The notes under the pieces were generated by a model. That model saw only the letters and a program-made list of their open reading frames with translations. It had not been told where the DNA came from and did not search any database. Positions 46,701 to 55,887 of a stretch of DNA of 64,000 bases are shown piece by piece. Source of the DNA: Streptomyces roseirectus (lineage in GTDB: Bacteria > Actinomycetota > Actinomycetes > Streptomycetales > Streptomycetaceae); the NCBI RefSeq assembly GCF_014489635.1, contig NZ_CP060828.1:8978001-9042000 (forward strand), given 5' to 3'. Every line of letters begins with the position of its first letter. The first letter of the stretch is position 1. The position numbers and the translations under genes are program-made.

Positions 46701-49700
46701 AGTAGGCGATGTCGCTGGGCCGTAGTTCCTCGTGTGCGGTCAGGAAGGCGGTGAGTTTCGATGCCTGTGCGTGCAGTGCTTCGGGTGTTTTCGCGGACAG
46801 CAGCCAGGGCACGACGGCCGGTTCGGCGCCCTCCCTGTCGTGCTGCGGTGAGGGTGGTGGTTCTTCGATGATGACGTGGGCGTTGGTGCCGCTGACTCCG
46901 AACGAGGACACTCCGGCCCGGCGTGGTCGTCCGGTCGTCGGCCAGGGGGTGTTCTCGGTGAGCAGTTCCACCGAGCCCTGTGACCAGTCCACGTGGGGGG
47001 ATGGTTCGTCGATGTGCAGTGTTCGGGGGAGGATGTTGTGGGTGAATGCCATCAGCATCTTGACCACTCCGGCGACGCCGGCCGCCGCCTGGGTGTGGCC
47101 GATGTTCGACTTCACGGACCCCAGACGGAGTGGTTGGGAGCGGCCTTGTCCGTAGGTGGCCAGCAACGCCTGGGCCTCGATGGGGTCGCCCAGGGTGGTG
47201 CCGGTGCCGTGGGCCTCCACCGCGTCGATCTCGTCCGGCTTGAGTCCGGCGTCGGACAGTGCCTCCCAGATCACCCGTTGTTGGGCGGGGCCGCTGGGTG
47301 CGGTCAGTCCGTTGGAGGCGCCGTCCTGGTTGATCGCTGTTCCCCGGATCACCCCGAGGATCCTGCGGCCGGCCTGGACCGCGTCCGACAACCGCTCCAG
47401 CACCAGTACGCCGACGCCCTCGCCGAAGGCGGTGCCGTCGGCGCCCGCCGCGAACGGTTTGCACCGGCCGTCGGGGGACAGGCCGCGCTGGCGGCTGAAC
47501 TCGACGAACGTCATCGGTGTCGACATCACCGTCGCGCCGCCGACCAGGGCCATGTCGCACTCGCCGGACCGCAGGGAGCGCACGGCCAGGTGCAGCGCCA
47601 CCAGGGAGGAGGAGCAGGCCGTGTCCACGGTCAGCGCCGGGCCCTCGAGACCGAGCGTGTACGCCACGCGGCCGGAGGCGACGCTGCCGGCCGAACCGGT
47701 CTCCAGCATCCCTTCGACCTCGTTCGTCGCCGGGCTCGGCAGGCGTCCGTAGTCGTTGCGCATCAGCCCCGTGTAGGTGCCGGTGCGGCTGCCGCGCAGC
47801 GAGAGCGGGTCGATGCCCGCGGATTCGACCGCCTCCCACGACACCTCAAGCAACAACCGCTGCTGCGGATCCATCCCCAACGCCTCACGCGGACCGACCC
47901 CGAAGAACCCCGCGTCGAAGAAACCCGCCTCATGCAGGAACCCCCCTTCCCGCGCATACGACCGACCACGGCGATCCGGATCCTCGTCGAACAGACCGGC
48001 CAGATCCCAGCCACGGTCCACCGGGAACCCCGACACCACGTCCCGGCCCTCCGACACCACCCCCCACAACCCCTCCGCGCTCTCCACCCCGCCCGGATAA
48101 CGACACCCCACCCCCACGATCGCCACCGGCTCGTGTGTCGATGCCGTCGGGCCTGACGGCACGGCGGGTCCGTCGCCGGCCAGCCGCCGGTCGAGGAAGG
48201 CCGCCAGCGCACCGGGTGTCGGATGGTCGAAGACCAGTGACGACGCCAGCGACAGGCCGGTCTCGGCGGCGAGCCGGTCGCGCAGTGCGACGGCGCCCAC
48301 CGAGGTCAGACCGGCCTCGCGCAGTGCCCGGTCGGGTCGGCACGGGTCGGCGAGTACCGCGGCGCACTGGGCGAGCACCATGTCCAGCACCAGGCTCGGG
48401 CGCTGTCCGGGCGGCGTGTCACGCAGCCGCGCCGCGAAGTCGCCCCGCCGCGGCGGTTCCACGGCCCAGTCGCCGGACCCGGCGACCAGGACCGGTTCCT
48501 CGTGGCCCAGCGCGAGATCGAAGGCGTCGGTGGTCCGGCGGTCCGACAGCCGGGCCGCCGGCAGGTTCAGGAAGAGGGCCGGCAGCCCGGACGCGCGCCG
48601 CTCCCGGGCCAGCGCGGCCGGCACATCACCGTCGGTGCCTTGCCCGATGAGCACGAAGTGCCGTACGGCGGCGGTGCGCGCGAACTCGTCCAGGGCGAAC
48701 ACCGTGTCGATGTCGTCCCCTGCATCCCCTTCGCCGAGGTGGACGACGGCGGACACCTCGGGCGCCTGGTCCAGGTCGGGTACGACCACCGCCCGCGCGC
48801 CGAGCCGCCGTATCTCCGTGGCCAGGCCGTGGTCCCCGGCCACCAGCACGAACTGACGGACCCGGTGTGCCTCGACCAGGTGCCGGGTCAACAACCGGCT
48901 CAGCGGGGTGTCCACGGCGGACAGCAGGACCACGGGCCCGAGTGCGGTTCCCGGCGTCGCCAGCACGGTGATGGCCCGCGGCGCCGACAGGGCGCCCTGG
49001 TGCACCACCAGCTCCGGCTCGCCCGCGCCGAGGGCTTCCGCCAGCGGCTCGGGGTCGCCGGGCTCGACCCCGAGTACCGTCACCTGGGGCGAGCCGGCCG
49101 ACCGGAGCGCCGCGCGCGCCGCGGCGGCGTCGACCCGGGACCCCCGTACCACCACCAGGAGCCGTGCCGCGTCCTGCCGCCACGCGCGCACATCGGCGGC
49201 GACGGAGCCGGCCAGCCGTCGCAGAGCGGCGGCCCGGCTCTCGCCGGTACGGGCACCGCCCTCGGCGACCAGCACCACGGCGTCGTGCGGCGTGCCGTCC
49301 GGTTCCCCGGCGCCGACGGTCCTGATCTCGCCCGGCACGGCGGCGGGCACCTCCGGCAGTGCCCGCAGGCCGATTCCGCGCAGTCCGCGGTGGGTCGCGG
49401 CGTTCACCGCCCACAGCCGGGCCGGTGCCGTGAGCAGCCGGTGGCGCATGATCTTGCCGGACGGCGTCCGGGGCACCGCCGCCACCTCGTACAGTTCCTC
49501 CGGCACCTTCGCCCCGGACAGCCGCTCCCTGCACCGCCCCAGCATGGCGTCGGGGTCCGGCCGGTCGGCGGCCGGCACGACGAACGCCACCGGCACCTCG
49601 CCGAGCGCGTCGTCGGGCCTGCCGACCACCGCGACGTCCGCGACGCCCGGCACCGTGCGCAGCACCGCCTCCGTCTCCGACGGGTGAATGTTCTCGCCGC

Positions 49701-50949
49701 CCCGGATGATCAGCTCCGAGATACGGCCGGTGACGCGCAGATAGCCGGCCTCGTCGCGGCGGGCCAGGTCGTCGGTGTGGTACCAGCCGTTCCGCATCGC
49801 CTGGGCGGTCTCCTCGGGCCGGCCGTGGTATCCGGCGAACAGGCTGGGGCCGCGCACCCACACCTCGCCCTCGGCCCCGACCTCGACGTCCGCACCGGTC
49901 CTGGGATCCACGACGCGCAGGTCGAGGCCCGGCACCGGCAGTCCGCACGAGCCGGGCACCGGGTCGCCGTCCGGCCAGTTCACGGCCATCAGACCGCAGG
50001 TCTCGGTGCTGCCGTAGCCGTCGAGCAGGCGCTGCCCGAAGGTCTCCTCGAACGCCGTCCGCAACTCGGCCGAACTCACCGACCCGGCGACGAGACACCG
50101 CCGCAGCCCCCAGTCCCGGGCCGGCATGTCCCGTGCGGCGGCCACCAGTTGGTGATAGGTGGCCGGCACCCCGGCGAGAAAGGTGTACGGCCGGGCCGTC
50201 AGCTCGTCGAGCACGTCGGCCGCCGTCAGTCCGTCCAGGACATGCGCGCTCGCGCCGACCGCGGTCACCCCGATCACGCAGAACACATGGGCGAGGCTGT
50301 GGAACAGCGGCGTCGGCCACAGCACCTCGTCGTCCGCCGACAGCCCGAGAATGGCCGCGTAGCACGCCGCCACCGACCACAGGCAGTTGCGCTGGGTGGA
50401 CAGCACGCCCTTGGGCCGGCCCGTCGTACCGGACGTGTACAGCATCCACGCCACGTCGTCGAGGCCGAGATCGTCCCTCGCGGGCGTCTCGGGATCGGTG
50501 GCGCACAGCGTCTCGAAGGACAGCAGACCCGCGTACGGCCGGTCCCCGGTGACGATCACCCGCAGGTGCCGGCGGCCGGCCAGCAGCGGGCGCACCTGGT
50601 CCACGTGTGCCGGATCCGTGATCAGCACCGTCGCCCCGGAGTCGTCGAGCAGGTAGGCCAGCTCCGCCCCGCCGCACAGCGGGTTGAGCGGCACGCCGAC
50701 GCCGGCGGCGCGCACGATCGCGAGATAGCTCTCGACGTTCTCCACCCGGTTGCCGAGCAGGATGGCCACCCGGTCGCCGGGCCGCACCCGCAGCCGGGTG
50801 AGATGCCCGGCGAGCACCCCGGTCCTGCGGTCCAGCTCCGCGTAGGTGACCGCGCGCCAGGCGTCCCTGAACGCGACCTTGCCGCCCTGCCGGGCCGCAT
50901 GCCCCGCGAGCAGCACCGGCAGTGGCTTGACCAGTTCGGTACGGAACAC
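43720..50949 (-). CDS. Type I PKS, loading module and module 1: CoL-KR0-ACP / KS-AT(methylmalonyl)-KR-ACP
   Basis: A 2409-residue protein from GTG 50949 (AAAGGA nine bases upstream). Residues 1-510 are an AMP-forming carboxylate ligase: [11 protein letters not shown] (171-181), [17 protein letters not shown] and Lys499 in TPSGK. A decayed KR-like stretch (about 550-830) follows, then an ACP with Ser883 (AGLTSVGAV). Module 1: KS about 940-1365 (TACSSS), AT with GHSQGE and YASH (methylmalonyl), KR with [12 protein letters not shown] (B-type), FSSIAAV and NYAPGNAF, and ACP (QGFDSLGAV). No DH, so the first hydroxyl is kept. The chorismatase next door indicates a 3-hydroxybenzoate starter. The downstream start is 17 bases away. 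Confidence 0.9.
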   Translation of the reverse strand: MFRTELVKPLPVLLAGHAARQGGKVAFRDAWRAVTYAELDRRTGVLAGHLTRLRVRPGDRVAILLGNRVENVESYLAIVRAAGVGVPLNPLCGGAELAYLLDDSGATVLITDPAHVDQVRPLLAGRRHLRVIVTGDRPYAGLLSFETLCATDPETPARDDLGLDDVAWMLYTSGTTGRPKGVLSTQRNCLWSVAACYAAILGLSADDEVLWPTPLFHSLAHVFCVIGVTAVGASAHVLDGLTAADVLDELTARPYTFLAGVPATYHQLVAAARDMPARDWGLRRCLVAGSVSSAELRTAFEETFGQRLLDGYGSTETCGLMAVNWPDGDPVPGSCGLPVPGLDLRVVDPRTGADVEVGAEGEVWVRGPSLFAGYHGRPEETAQAMRNGWYHTDDLARRDEAGYLRVTGRISELIIRGGENIHPSETEAVLRTVPGVADVAVVGRPDDALGEVPVAFVVPAADRPDPDAMLGRCRERLSGAKVPEELYEVAAVPRTPSGKIMRHRLLTAPARLWAVNAATHRGLRGIGLRALPEVPAAVPGEIRTVGAGEPDGTPHDAVVLVAEGGARTGESRAAALRRLAGSVAADVRAWRQDAARLLVVVRGSRVDAAAARAALRSAGSPQVTVLGVEPGDPEPLAEALGAGEPELVVHQGALSAPRAITVLATPGTALGPVVLLSAVDTPLSRLLTRHLVEAHRVRQFVLVAGDHGLATEIRRLGARAVVVPDLDQAPEVSAVVHLGEGDAGDDIDTVFALDEFARTAAVRHFVLIGQGTDGDVPAALARERRASGLPALFLNLPAARLSDRRTTDAFDLALGHEEPVLVAGSGDWAVEPPRRGDFAARLRDTPPGQRPSLVLDMVLAQCAAVLADPCRPDRALREAGLTSVGAVALRDRLAAETGLSLASSLVFDHPTPGALAAFLDRRLAGDGPAVPSGPTASTHEPVAIVGVGCRYPGGVESAEGLWGVVSEGRDVVSGFPVDRGWDLAGLFDEDPDRRGRSYAREGGFLHEAGFFDAGFFGVGPREALGMDPQQRLLLEVSWEAVESAGIDPLSLRGSRTGTYTGLMRNDYGRLPSPATNEVEGMLETGSAGSVASGRVAYTLGLEGPALTVDTACSSSLVALHLAVRSLRSGECDMALVGGATVMSTPMTFVEFSRQRGLSPDGRCKPFAAGADGTAFGEGVGVLVLERLSDAVQAGRRILGVIRGTAINQDGASNGLTAPSGPAQQRVIWEALSDAGLKPDEIDAVEAHGTGTTLGDPIEAQALLATYGQGRSQPLRLGSVKSNIGHTQAAAGVAGVVKMLMAFTHNILPRTLHIDEPSPHVDWSQGSVELLTENTPWPTTGRPRRAGVSSFGVSGTNAHVIIEEPPPSPQHDREGAEPAVVPWLLSAKTPEALHAQASKLTAFLTAHEELRPSDIAYSLMSRTAFEHRAVVIGGAKPPAGLDGPDVVRGVAAPVAPRVVFVYPGQGSQWIGMGEELLATSEVFAEWMSRCDEALAPWCGWSLLDVIRRADGAPSLDRDDVVQPVLFAVMASLTQVWRGLGVTPAAVVGHSQGEITAAYASGALTLSEAARIVAVRSRVLRTLAGRSSLASVGLSVEEAAEVLPSTVTVAAVNGPSMVTVAGTLSDLDTVLARCEERGVPAKTVPIDYASHSPQIEEIRDRLLAELGPVRARDTDVPMLSTVTGDWVSGGELTEQYWYRNLREPVLFAPAVTALAESGHRFFLEVSARPVLSGAIVAAHDVTAVATLRRGDAGLARLLTAAAELHVGGVDIDWAAALPGAVKVPVPTYAFQREHYWLDPAPAADDGRFWELVRERGGRLSGPERDAFELLAPRLRAWRDEWAAESTVDAWRHRIAWVPATGTPGRTGHWTVLVPPGHGPLTGLTDAVSRRGGTATVLEVDPRRPDFRALPADGAGKVLSLLALGDGLDSEQPPPGFAATVELVQALGGTELWCVTAGAVDDTVSPAQALLWGLGRVAAAEHPEVWGGVVDMPTAPTAADHLALVDAISDPAGENEFAVRGGAVTTRRLRRAPLSATPVVRSWRPRGTVAITGGTGALGGHVARWLAATGAEHLLLLSRRGEAAPGAAGLVAELTATGTRVSVAACDIGDRDDLAAALRGHRLDAVVHTAAELDDTTLGRLTRDRIARALRAKALGAVHLHELTRDHDLSAFVMFSSIAAVCGLPGQANYAPGNAFLSAFAEYRRSLGLPATAIEWGQWTGDGIVAPRAERELRRAGLVPLPVGPAIRALAASLDRAETRIAVVDADWSALGPTPLLAGLSPTAEAAGPPENPLARWADAPEKAQRRAVGTLVRDCVAASLGHRSADAVDDARSFRDQGFDSLGAVDLRNRLNRATGLNLPTTIVFEHRDPARLADHLWSALFAPQPSASDGLDALDDREVAELLSREFGIS
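47761..48135. repeat. Near-identical 375-bp copy shared by two KS domains (copy B)
   Basis: Partner of the copy at 35022-35396, with a single base difference (ACGACACC here, ACGGCACC there). Lower-level similarity continues from 48135 back to about 46694. The copies are in direct orientation, so recombination between them would delete 12.7 kb containing modules 2 and 3. Confidence 0.85.
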
Positions 50950-51147
50950 CTCATCACGTCCTTTACGCTGCGCACCCGATACGGTCCATCTAACAATGAA
51001 TCCGCAGCTCCATCTCCCCAGTACCTCCCCTATCCCACCCCTAATGATCGGCTCAGACTCGCAGGCGGCCGTCGGGCGCCGAGTGGGCGTGTAGCGTTTC
51101 GATGCGAGAAGCCGGCTTGGAATGCTGGTTTCGGTAGCGCTTGAAGG
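50950..51147. promoter_or_regulatory. Divergent promoter region of the PKS and starter-unit operons
   Basis: These 198 bases lie between the first PKS gene (minus) and the chorismatase (plus) and must drive both operons. The segment is less GC-rich than its flanks. It holds CCCCTATCCCACCCCTAA (51027-51044), with two CCCCTA cores. A related TACCCCTAT lies at 24426-24434 upstream of the methyltransferase operon. This could be the binding sequence of the LuxR-type regulator. No clear -35/-10 pair was assigned. Confidence 0.4.
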
Positions 51148-52146
51148 GTGACCGCATTCATGCACGATTCCTTGGAGATCGCTTTCCGAAAGTCCGGGGA
51201 CACACCGACAGAACGTCCGGGCAGACATGTACTCGCGGCGATCGGATACGGCGAAACGCCGGTCGCGCCCTTCGTCGCCGATCACGGCGGCATCGAGCTG
51301 GAGCTGCCCATGGTCGCCGCCGGCGACGGCTTCACCGAGTTCTGGACCACGAACAAGCAGGTCAAGGCCGGTCGGATGGGCGAGGTGTGGTACGCCCACG
51401 ACGGCGAGCACCTGCTGTGCGCCGGTCGCATACCGCCCGCGCCGCGCTACGCCGACCAGACGGAACACGCCTATCTCGGCGTCCTGCGCACGATTCGCGA
51501 ACTCGGCTATCCGCACCTGAACCGAATATGGAACTTCATCGGCCGGATCAACGAGGAAAACGCCGAGGGAATGGAGACGTACCGAGATTTCTGCCTGGGT
51601 AGAGCGCGGGCCTTCGAGCGTTCGGGAATACCGGACGAGAAACTGTGCGCGGCAACAGGAGTGGGGGCCACGAAGGACGGCGTGTCATTCTATTCGCTGA
51701 GCCGCAGGGAAAACGTCCACACCCATCTCGAAAATCCGCGGCAAGTAGCCGCCTACCGTTACCCGGCGCGCTACGGTCCGAAATCCCCCAGCTTCTCGCG
51801 GGCCACCCATGTGCGCGACGCCGGCCACCTGTACGTGTCGGGCACGGCGAGCATCATCGGGCACGAGACCGTGCACCACGGCCTGATCGAGCGGCAGTGC
51901 GAAACCGCGCTGGGCAATATCGCCCAGGTCATCGGCGACGCGAACACCGCACGGCACGGCCTGTCCCGCGGTTACCGGCTGACCGACCTGGACCTGATCA
52001 AGGTGTACGTACGGCACGAGGAACACGTGGAGCTCGTGCGCGAGCTGTGCGGCGCCGCGTTCTCTCCCGACGCCGAGATCGCGTTCTTCACCGTGGACAT
52101 CTGCCGGTCCGACCTGCTGGTGGAGATCGAGGGTATTGTCCGATGA
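51148..52146 (+). CDS. Chorismatase, probably 3-hydroxybenzoate-forming (Hyg5/FkbO family)
   Basis: A 332-residue protein (GTG 51148; ATG 51160 is equally plausible, as AAGGG lies 11 bases before it). It matches the chorismatase family along its length: ELPMVAAGDGFTEFW, HLNRIWNFIGRINEE, DAGHLYVSGTASIIGH, YVRHEEH and the C-terminal VDICRSDLLVEIEGI with the conserved glutamates (326, 328). The family splits chorismate into pyruvate plus either a dihydroxycyclohexadiene acid (FkbO) or 3-hydroxybenzoate (Hyg5). Cys319 in VDIC is, as I recall, typical of the Hyg5 branch. The aryl-CoA-ligase-like loading domain divergently encoded next door supports the 3-hydroxybenzoate product. Its stop overlaps the DAHP synthase start. 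Confidence 0.85.
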   Translation: MTAFMHDSLEIAFRKSGDTPTERPGRHVLAAIGYGETPVAPFVADHGGIELELPMVAAGDGFTEFWTTNKQVKAGRMGEVWYAHDGEHLLCAGRIPPAPRYADQTEHAYLGVLRTIRELGYPHLNRIWNFIGRINEENAEGMETYRDFCLGRARAFERSGIPDEKLCAATGVGATKDGVSFYSLSRRENVHTHLENPRQVAAYRYPARYGPKSPSFSRATHVRDAGHLYVSGTASIIGHETVHHGLIERQCETALGNIAQVIGDANTARHGLSRGYRLTDLDLIKVYVRHEEHVELVRELCGAAFSPDAEIAFFTVDICRSDLLVEIEGIVR

Positions 52147-53300
52147 CCGATGTCGCCCTCTCCCCGCCCTGGACGCGGCTGCCCGCCGCGCAGCAGCCCG
52201 GCTGGGCCGATCACCCGTCGCTGCCCGGCGTCCGGGACCGGCTGGCCGAGGCCCGGCCGCTCGTCGGCCTGGACACGGCCCTGCGACTCGCCGACGAACT
52301 GGCCGCGGTGGCGGCGGGCGAGGCGCTGGTGCTCCAGGCCGGCGACTGCGCGGAGAGCTTCGACGAGCTGTCGCCGGCCCATACCGAGGCCAAACTGGAC
52401 GTGCTCGACGCCGTCGCGGACCGGATGGCCGAGCTGGCCGGGAGACCGGTCGTGCGGATCGGGCGCCTCGGCGGCCAGTTCGCCAAGCCCCGGTCCGCCC
52501 CCACCGAGGTCGTGGACGGCCGGGTGCTGCCGGCGTTCCGGGGCCACGCGGTCAACTCCGCCGGCCCCGACCCCGCCGAACGGCGGCCGGACCCGAGGCG
52601 GCTGCTGTGCGCGTACACCGCGAGCGATCTCGTGCTCTCCCGGCTGACGCGGCGCCCGCATCCCCTGTGGGCGAGCCACGAGGCGCTTCTGCTGGACTAC
52701 GAGGCACCGCTGGTCCGGTTCGAGAACGGCCGCCGCTATCTGTCCTCGGCCCATCTGCCGTGGCTCGGCTACCGGACCAGCCAACCGGACCACGCCCACG
52801 TCGCGCTGCTGGCCGGGATGGCGAACCCCGTCGCGGTCAAGATCGGGCCGAGCACGACGCCCGAGCAGGCGGTGCGGCTGTGCGCCGTGCTCGACCCGGA
52901 CCGGCGTCCTGGCCGGCTGACGCTGATCGCCCGACTGGGCCGCGCGCAGGTGCGGACCAGGCTGGCGCCGGTCGTCACGGCCGTCCTGGCCGCAGGCCAT
53001 CCCGCCGTGTGGCTGTGCGATCCGTCGCACGGCAACACCTTCAGCCTCGACAACGGTGTCAAGACGCGGCGGCTGGCCGACATGGTGGCCGAGGCCCGGA
53101 CCTTCCACGACCTGCTCACCGAGTGCGGCGCCCGTCCGGGCGGCCTGCATCTGGAGCTGGCCGCCGACGACGTGACCGAGTGCGTCGGCGGCGGGATCGA
53201 GGAGGCCGATCTCCGGCTGCGCTACCGCTCCCTGTGCGACCCCCGGCTCAATCCCGGCCAAGCCCTGCTGCTGCTCGACCGGCTCTTCCACGAGAGGTGA
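52143..53300 (+). CDS. Class II (plant-type) DAHP synthase
   Basis: A 385-residue protein condensing phosphoenolpyruvate and erythrose-4-phosphate, the first shikimate step. Visible motifs: LVLQAGDCAESFDE (metal Cys), RIGRLGGQFAKPRS, NSAGPDP, DYEAPLVR, VKIGPSTTP and WLCDPSHGNTF. It is shorter than the housekeeping mycobacterial enzyme (about 460 residues), lacking the extra N-terminal regulatory part, as seen in antibiotic clusters where it escapes feedback. The ATG overlaps the chorismatase TGA (ATGA), so both are made together to push carbon to chorismate and then to the aromatic starter. Confidence 0.92.
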   Translation: MTDVALSPPWTRLPAAQQPGWADHPSLPGVRDRLAEARPLVGLDTALRLADELAAVAAGEALVLQAGDCAESFDELSPAHTEAKLDVLDAVADRMAELAGRPVVRIGRLGGQFAKPRSAPTEVVDGRVLPAFRGHAVNSAGPDPAERRPDPRRLLCAYTASDLVLSRLTRRPHPLWASHEALLLDYEAPLVRFENGRRYLSSAHLPWLGYRTSQPDHAHVALLAGMANPVAVKIGPSTTPEQAVRLCAVLDPDRRPGRLTLIARLGRAQVRTRLAPVVTAVLAAGHPAVWLCDPSHGNTFSLDNGVKTRRLADMVAEARTFHDLLTECGARPGGLHLELAADDVTECVGGGIEEADLRLRYRSLCDPRLNPGQALLLLDRLFHER

Positions 53301-53305
53301 GGACC

Positions 53306-54859
53306 ATGACCGACATCGATGTGGTGGTGGTCGGCTGCGGGCCCACCGGTCTCACCACGGCCATCCTGCTCGCGCAGCGCGGCCGGCGGGTCGTGGCCCT
53401 CGACCGGCACCGTGAGCCGTATCCGTTCCCCCGCGTCGTGCACATCGACGGCGAGACCGCGCGGCTGTTCGCCGCCGCGGGGCTCGGGGACGCCCTGCCG
53501 AAGATCTGCGACGCCGCCGAGGAGTACGAGTTCCACAACGCCGCCGGTGAGGTACTGCTGCGGTACGAGGCGCCGAACGTGCCCGCCGAGTCCGGCTGGC
53601 CCCGGTCGCTGATGATCCATCAGCCCACCCTCGAAGCCACCCTGGCCGACCGGGCCGCGCGACTGGAGACCCTGCGGGTGAGCCGCGGCCACGCGGTGAC
53701 GGGAATCGAGGACCGCGGGGATCACCTGCTGGTGTCGGTGGAGGGCCGGGAACCGCTCACCACGCGCTGGGTGATCGGCGCCGACGGGGCGAACAGCTTC
53801 GTCCGCGAGCACATCGGCGCCACGACGACCGACCTCGGCCCCGACGGCGACTGGCTCCTGTGCGACGTCGTCCCGCGCACGCCGCGCACGTTCGTGCCGA
53901 ACAACCTCCAGATCTGCGACCCGGCCCGGCCGACGACTCTCGTCGCGGGCGGGCAGGGGCACCGCCGGTGGGAGTTCATGCGGATGCCGGGCGAGGACCG
54001 GGAACTGCTGGGCCGTGCCGAGACCGCGTGGCGGCTGATGGCCCCGTTCGGCATCACGCCGGACAACGCGGACCTGGTGCGGCACATGGTGTACACGTTC
54101 CGGGCACGCTGCGCCGACCGGTGGCGCGGGGGGCGTCTGCTGCTCGTCGGGGACGCCGCGCACCTCATGCCGCCGTTCGCCGGACAGGGCATGTGCTCCG
54201 GCATCCGGGACGCCGCGAACCTGGCCTGGAAACTCGACCTCGTGCTCGGCGGACAGGCCCCCGACGACCTGCTCGACAGCTATCAGGGCGAACGCGAGCC
54301 CCACGTCCGGCACATGACCGGCCTGTCGATGGCGATGGGCGAGGCCATCACCCTCACCGACCCCGAAGAGGCCGCCCGCCGCGACGCCGCCCTGCTCTCC
54401 GGCGAGCGGACGATGCCCCGGATGTTCTTCAACCCCCTCGACTCCGGCCTGATCCGCCGCGGCCCCGACGGCACCGCCGTCGCCCCGGCCGGCGAACTCA
54501 TGCCCCAGGGCCGGGTCACCGCCGGCCGCACCGGTCGCTTCGACGACGTCGTCGGCCGCGGCTTCGTCCTGCTCTGCGCCGCCGACCCCCACCGTTTCCT
54601 CTCCGCCGCCGCCACACGGTTCCTGCGCCGCGTCGGCTGTCATGTCGTCCAGCTCCTCCCGCCCTCCGCCACCCCACGCGAGGACGCGGTCCTGGACACC
54701 GACGACGTCTACCTCCCCTACCTGGCACGCAACGGCGCCGCCGCCGTCCTCGTCCGCCCCGACTTCTACGTCTACGGCGCCTGCGCCGCTCTCCCGGACC
54801 TGTCCGCCCTGGTGACGGAGTTGCGAGACCGACTGGGAGCGATGACGGCCGAGGAGTGA
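53306..54859 (+). CDS. FAD-dependent aromatic hydroxylase (MhpA/PheA family)
   Basis: A 517-residue class A flavoprotein monooxygenase: GxGxxG-type VVGCGPTGLTTA at the N terminus, DG motif VIGADGANSFVR, GD motif LLVGDAAHLMPPFAGQG, and a C-terminal thioredoxin-like domain of about 130 residues. It is closest in layout to 3-(3-hydroxyphenyl)propionate hydroxylase, which puts a hydroxyl ortho to a phenol using NADH and oxygen. A ring bearing a meta-hydroxyl, as expected from 3-hydroxybenzoate, would be a natural substrate, before or after chain assembly. It is the last gene of the starter operon, five bases after the DAHP synthase. Confidence 0.8.
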   Translation: MTDIDVVVVGCGPTGLTTAILLAQRGRRVVALDRHREPYPFPRVVHIDGETARLFAAAGLGDALPKICDAAEEYEFHNAAGEVLLRYEAPNVPAESGWPRSLMIHQPTLEATLADRAARLETLRVSRGHAVTGIEDRGDHLLVSVEGREPLTTRWVIGADGANSFVREHIGATTTDLGPDGDWLLCDVVPRTPRTFVPNNLQICDPARPTTLVAGGQGHRRWEFMRMPGEDRELLGRAETAWRLMAPFGITPDNADLVRHMVYTFRARCADRWRGGRLLLVGDAAHLMPPFAGQGMCSGIRDAANLAWKLDLVLGGQAPDDLLDSYQGEREPHVRHMTGLSMAMGEAITLTDPEEAARRDAALLSGERTMPRMFFNPLDSGLIRRGPDGTAVAPAGELMPQGRVTAGRTGRFDDVVGRGFVLLCAADPHRFLSAAATRFLRRVGCHVVQLLPPSATPREDAVLDTDDVYLPYLARNGAAAVLVRPDFYVYGACAALPDLSALVTELRDRLGAMTAEE

Positions 54860-54903
54860 CATCGAGCCGTCCGGGCCGCGACGCGGGACCTCGGCCGGCG
54901 CCG

Positions 54904-55842
54904 TCAGGCGGTCAGGGACTCCACGCGGCGCATCACCTCGCGGCAGAACGCGCCCACCCCGTTCGGGTCGTCGGTGAACTGCGAGGGCTTGACGCAGAAG
55001 GTGGTGAACCCCTGGGCCATCTGCTCGGGGACGGTTTCGAGGGCCTGCGCGAGGTCGGCGCAGGAGGTGTCGTCGGGGAAGACGGCGCGGGTGCTCCCGA
55101 TCATCTCCAGGTCGGCGATGTCGCGGCCCGCGGCGGCCAGGGCGGTCGCCAGCGTCCGCATCTGCTCGGGCGTCACCTTGCCCAGCGGGTTGAAGGCGTG
55201 GCCGTACCGGACGATCCTGCGGACCATCGCGTCGTGCATGCCCGCGCCGCCGAAGCACAGCCGGGGGCCGTCCGGCCGGTGTGCCTTGGGCTCGAAGTAG
55301 ACGTCCTGGAAGCGGTAGTGCTCGCTCTCGTGGGACACGGGGGAGGGGCCCCACAACTTCGCCCAGATCTCCAGGTGTTCGTCGAGGAGCCTGCCGCGCC
55401 GGGAGAACGGGACGCCGAGTGCCGCGTACTCGTCCCGGCTCCAGCTGACGTTGGGCAGCACGGTCAGCCGGCCCTCGGAGAGGAGGTCGAGGGTGCCGAG
55501 CTCACGGGCCAGGAGCAGGGGGTGCCGCAGGGGAGCGATGACCGCCGACGCGGCGAGCCGCAGGCGATCCGTGACCGCGGCGATCGCGCTGAGCAGCACG
55601 AGCGAGTGGGGCCACGGGGTGCGGGGGTCCTGGTTGCCCGGCAGGGCGTAGTCGCGGGGGTTGCCCATCACGCCGGCCGCGCCCGCGTCGGGGCCGAGCA
55701 CGATGTGTTCGCTGATCATGACGGAGTCGAATCCGGCGTCCTCGGCCTCGCGGGCCCAGCGGATCACGGCCGGCAGGTCCGCGCGGCCTGCGGTCATGGT
55801 CCAGTTCTCGCTCAGGACGAGCTGCATGCGGGGAGCGGTCAT
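54904..55842 (-). CDS. Luciferase-like flavin monooxygenase
   Basis: A 312-residue LLM-fold protein with AREAEDAGFDSVMISEHIVL near the start, the TIM-barrel strand LRLAASAVIAPLRHPLLLARE, and LTVLPNVSWSRDEYAALGV in the insertion. Such enzymes use FMNH2 or F420 and oxidise or reduce varied small molecules. It follows the P450 and glutamine-synthetase-like genes on the same strand with 45 bases between. It converges on the aromatic hydroxylase of the polyketide cluster and marks the boundary between the two regions. Role in catabolism is inferred from the operon only. Confidence 0.7.
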   Translation of the reverse strand: MTAPRMQLVLSENWTMTAGRADLPAVIRWAREAEDAGFDSVMISEHIVLGPDAGAAGVMGNPRDYALPGNQDPRTPWPHSLVLLSAIAAVTDRLRLAASAVIAPLRHPLLLARELGTLDLLSEGRLTVLPNVSWSRDEYAALGVPFSRRGRLLDEHLEIWAKLWGPSPVSHESEHYRFQDVYFEPKAHRPDGPRLCFGGAGMHDAMVRRIVRYGHAFNPLGKVTPEQMRTLATALAAAGRDIADLEMIGSTRAVFPDDTSCADLAQALETVPEQMAQGFTTFCVKPSQFTDDPNGVGAFCREVMRRVESLTA

Positions 55843-55887
55843 CGTGGTGATCCTCCAGGGGGCGGGAGCGGTGCTGTTCGTCCGGGG

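Noticed and set aside
31263-51516. Long open frames on the strand opposite the PKS genes and in alternative frames, some over 500 codons
   Set aside because: They arise from high third-position GC, have low-complexity Arg/Pro/Gly composition and show no family motifs.
50950-51516. Upstream extension of the first PKS protein to a start near 51516
   Set aside because: It would run through the divergent chorismatase coding sequence and has no ligase homology. GTG 50949 has a good ribosome site.
31263-54859. Search for a thioesterase, amide synthase, PPTase or exporter in the polyketide cluster
   Set aside because: None was found. Proteins ending each PKS gene are docking regions, and all other genes have other assignments.
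54860-54903. Possible hairpin terminator between the convergent hydroxylase and luciferase-like genes
   Set aside because: The sequence is GC-rich but no stem of convincing length with a loop could be drawn.
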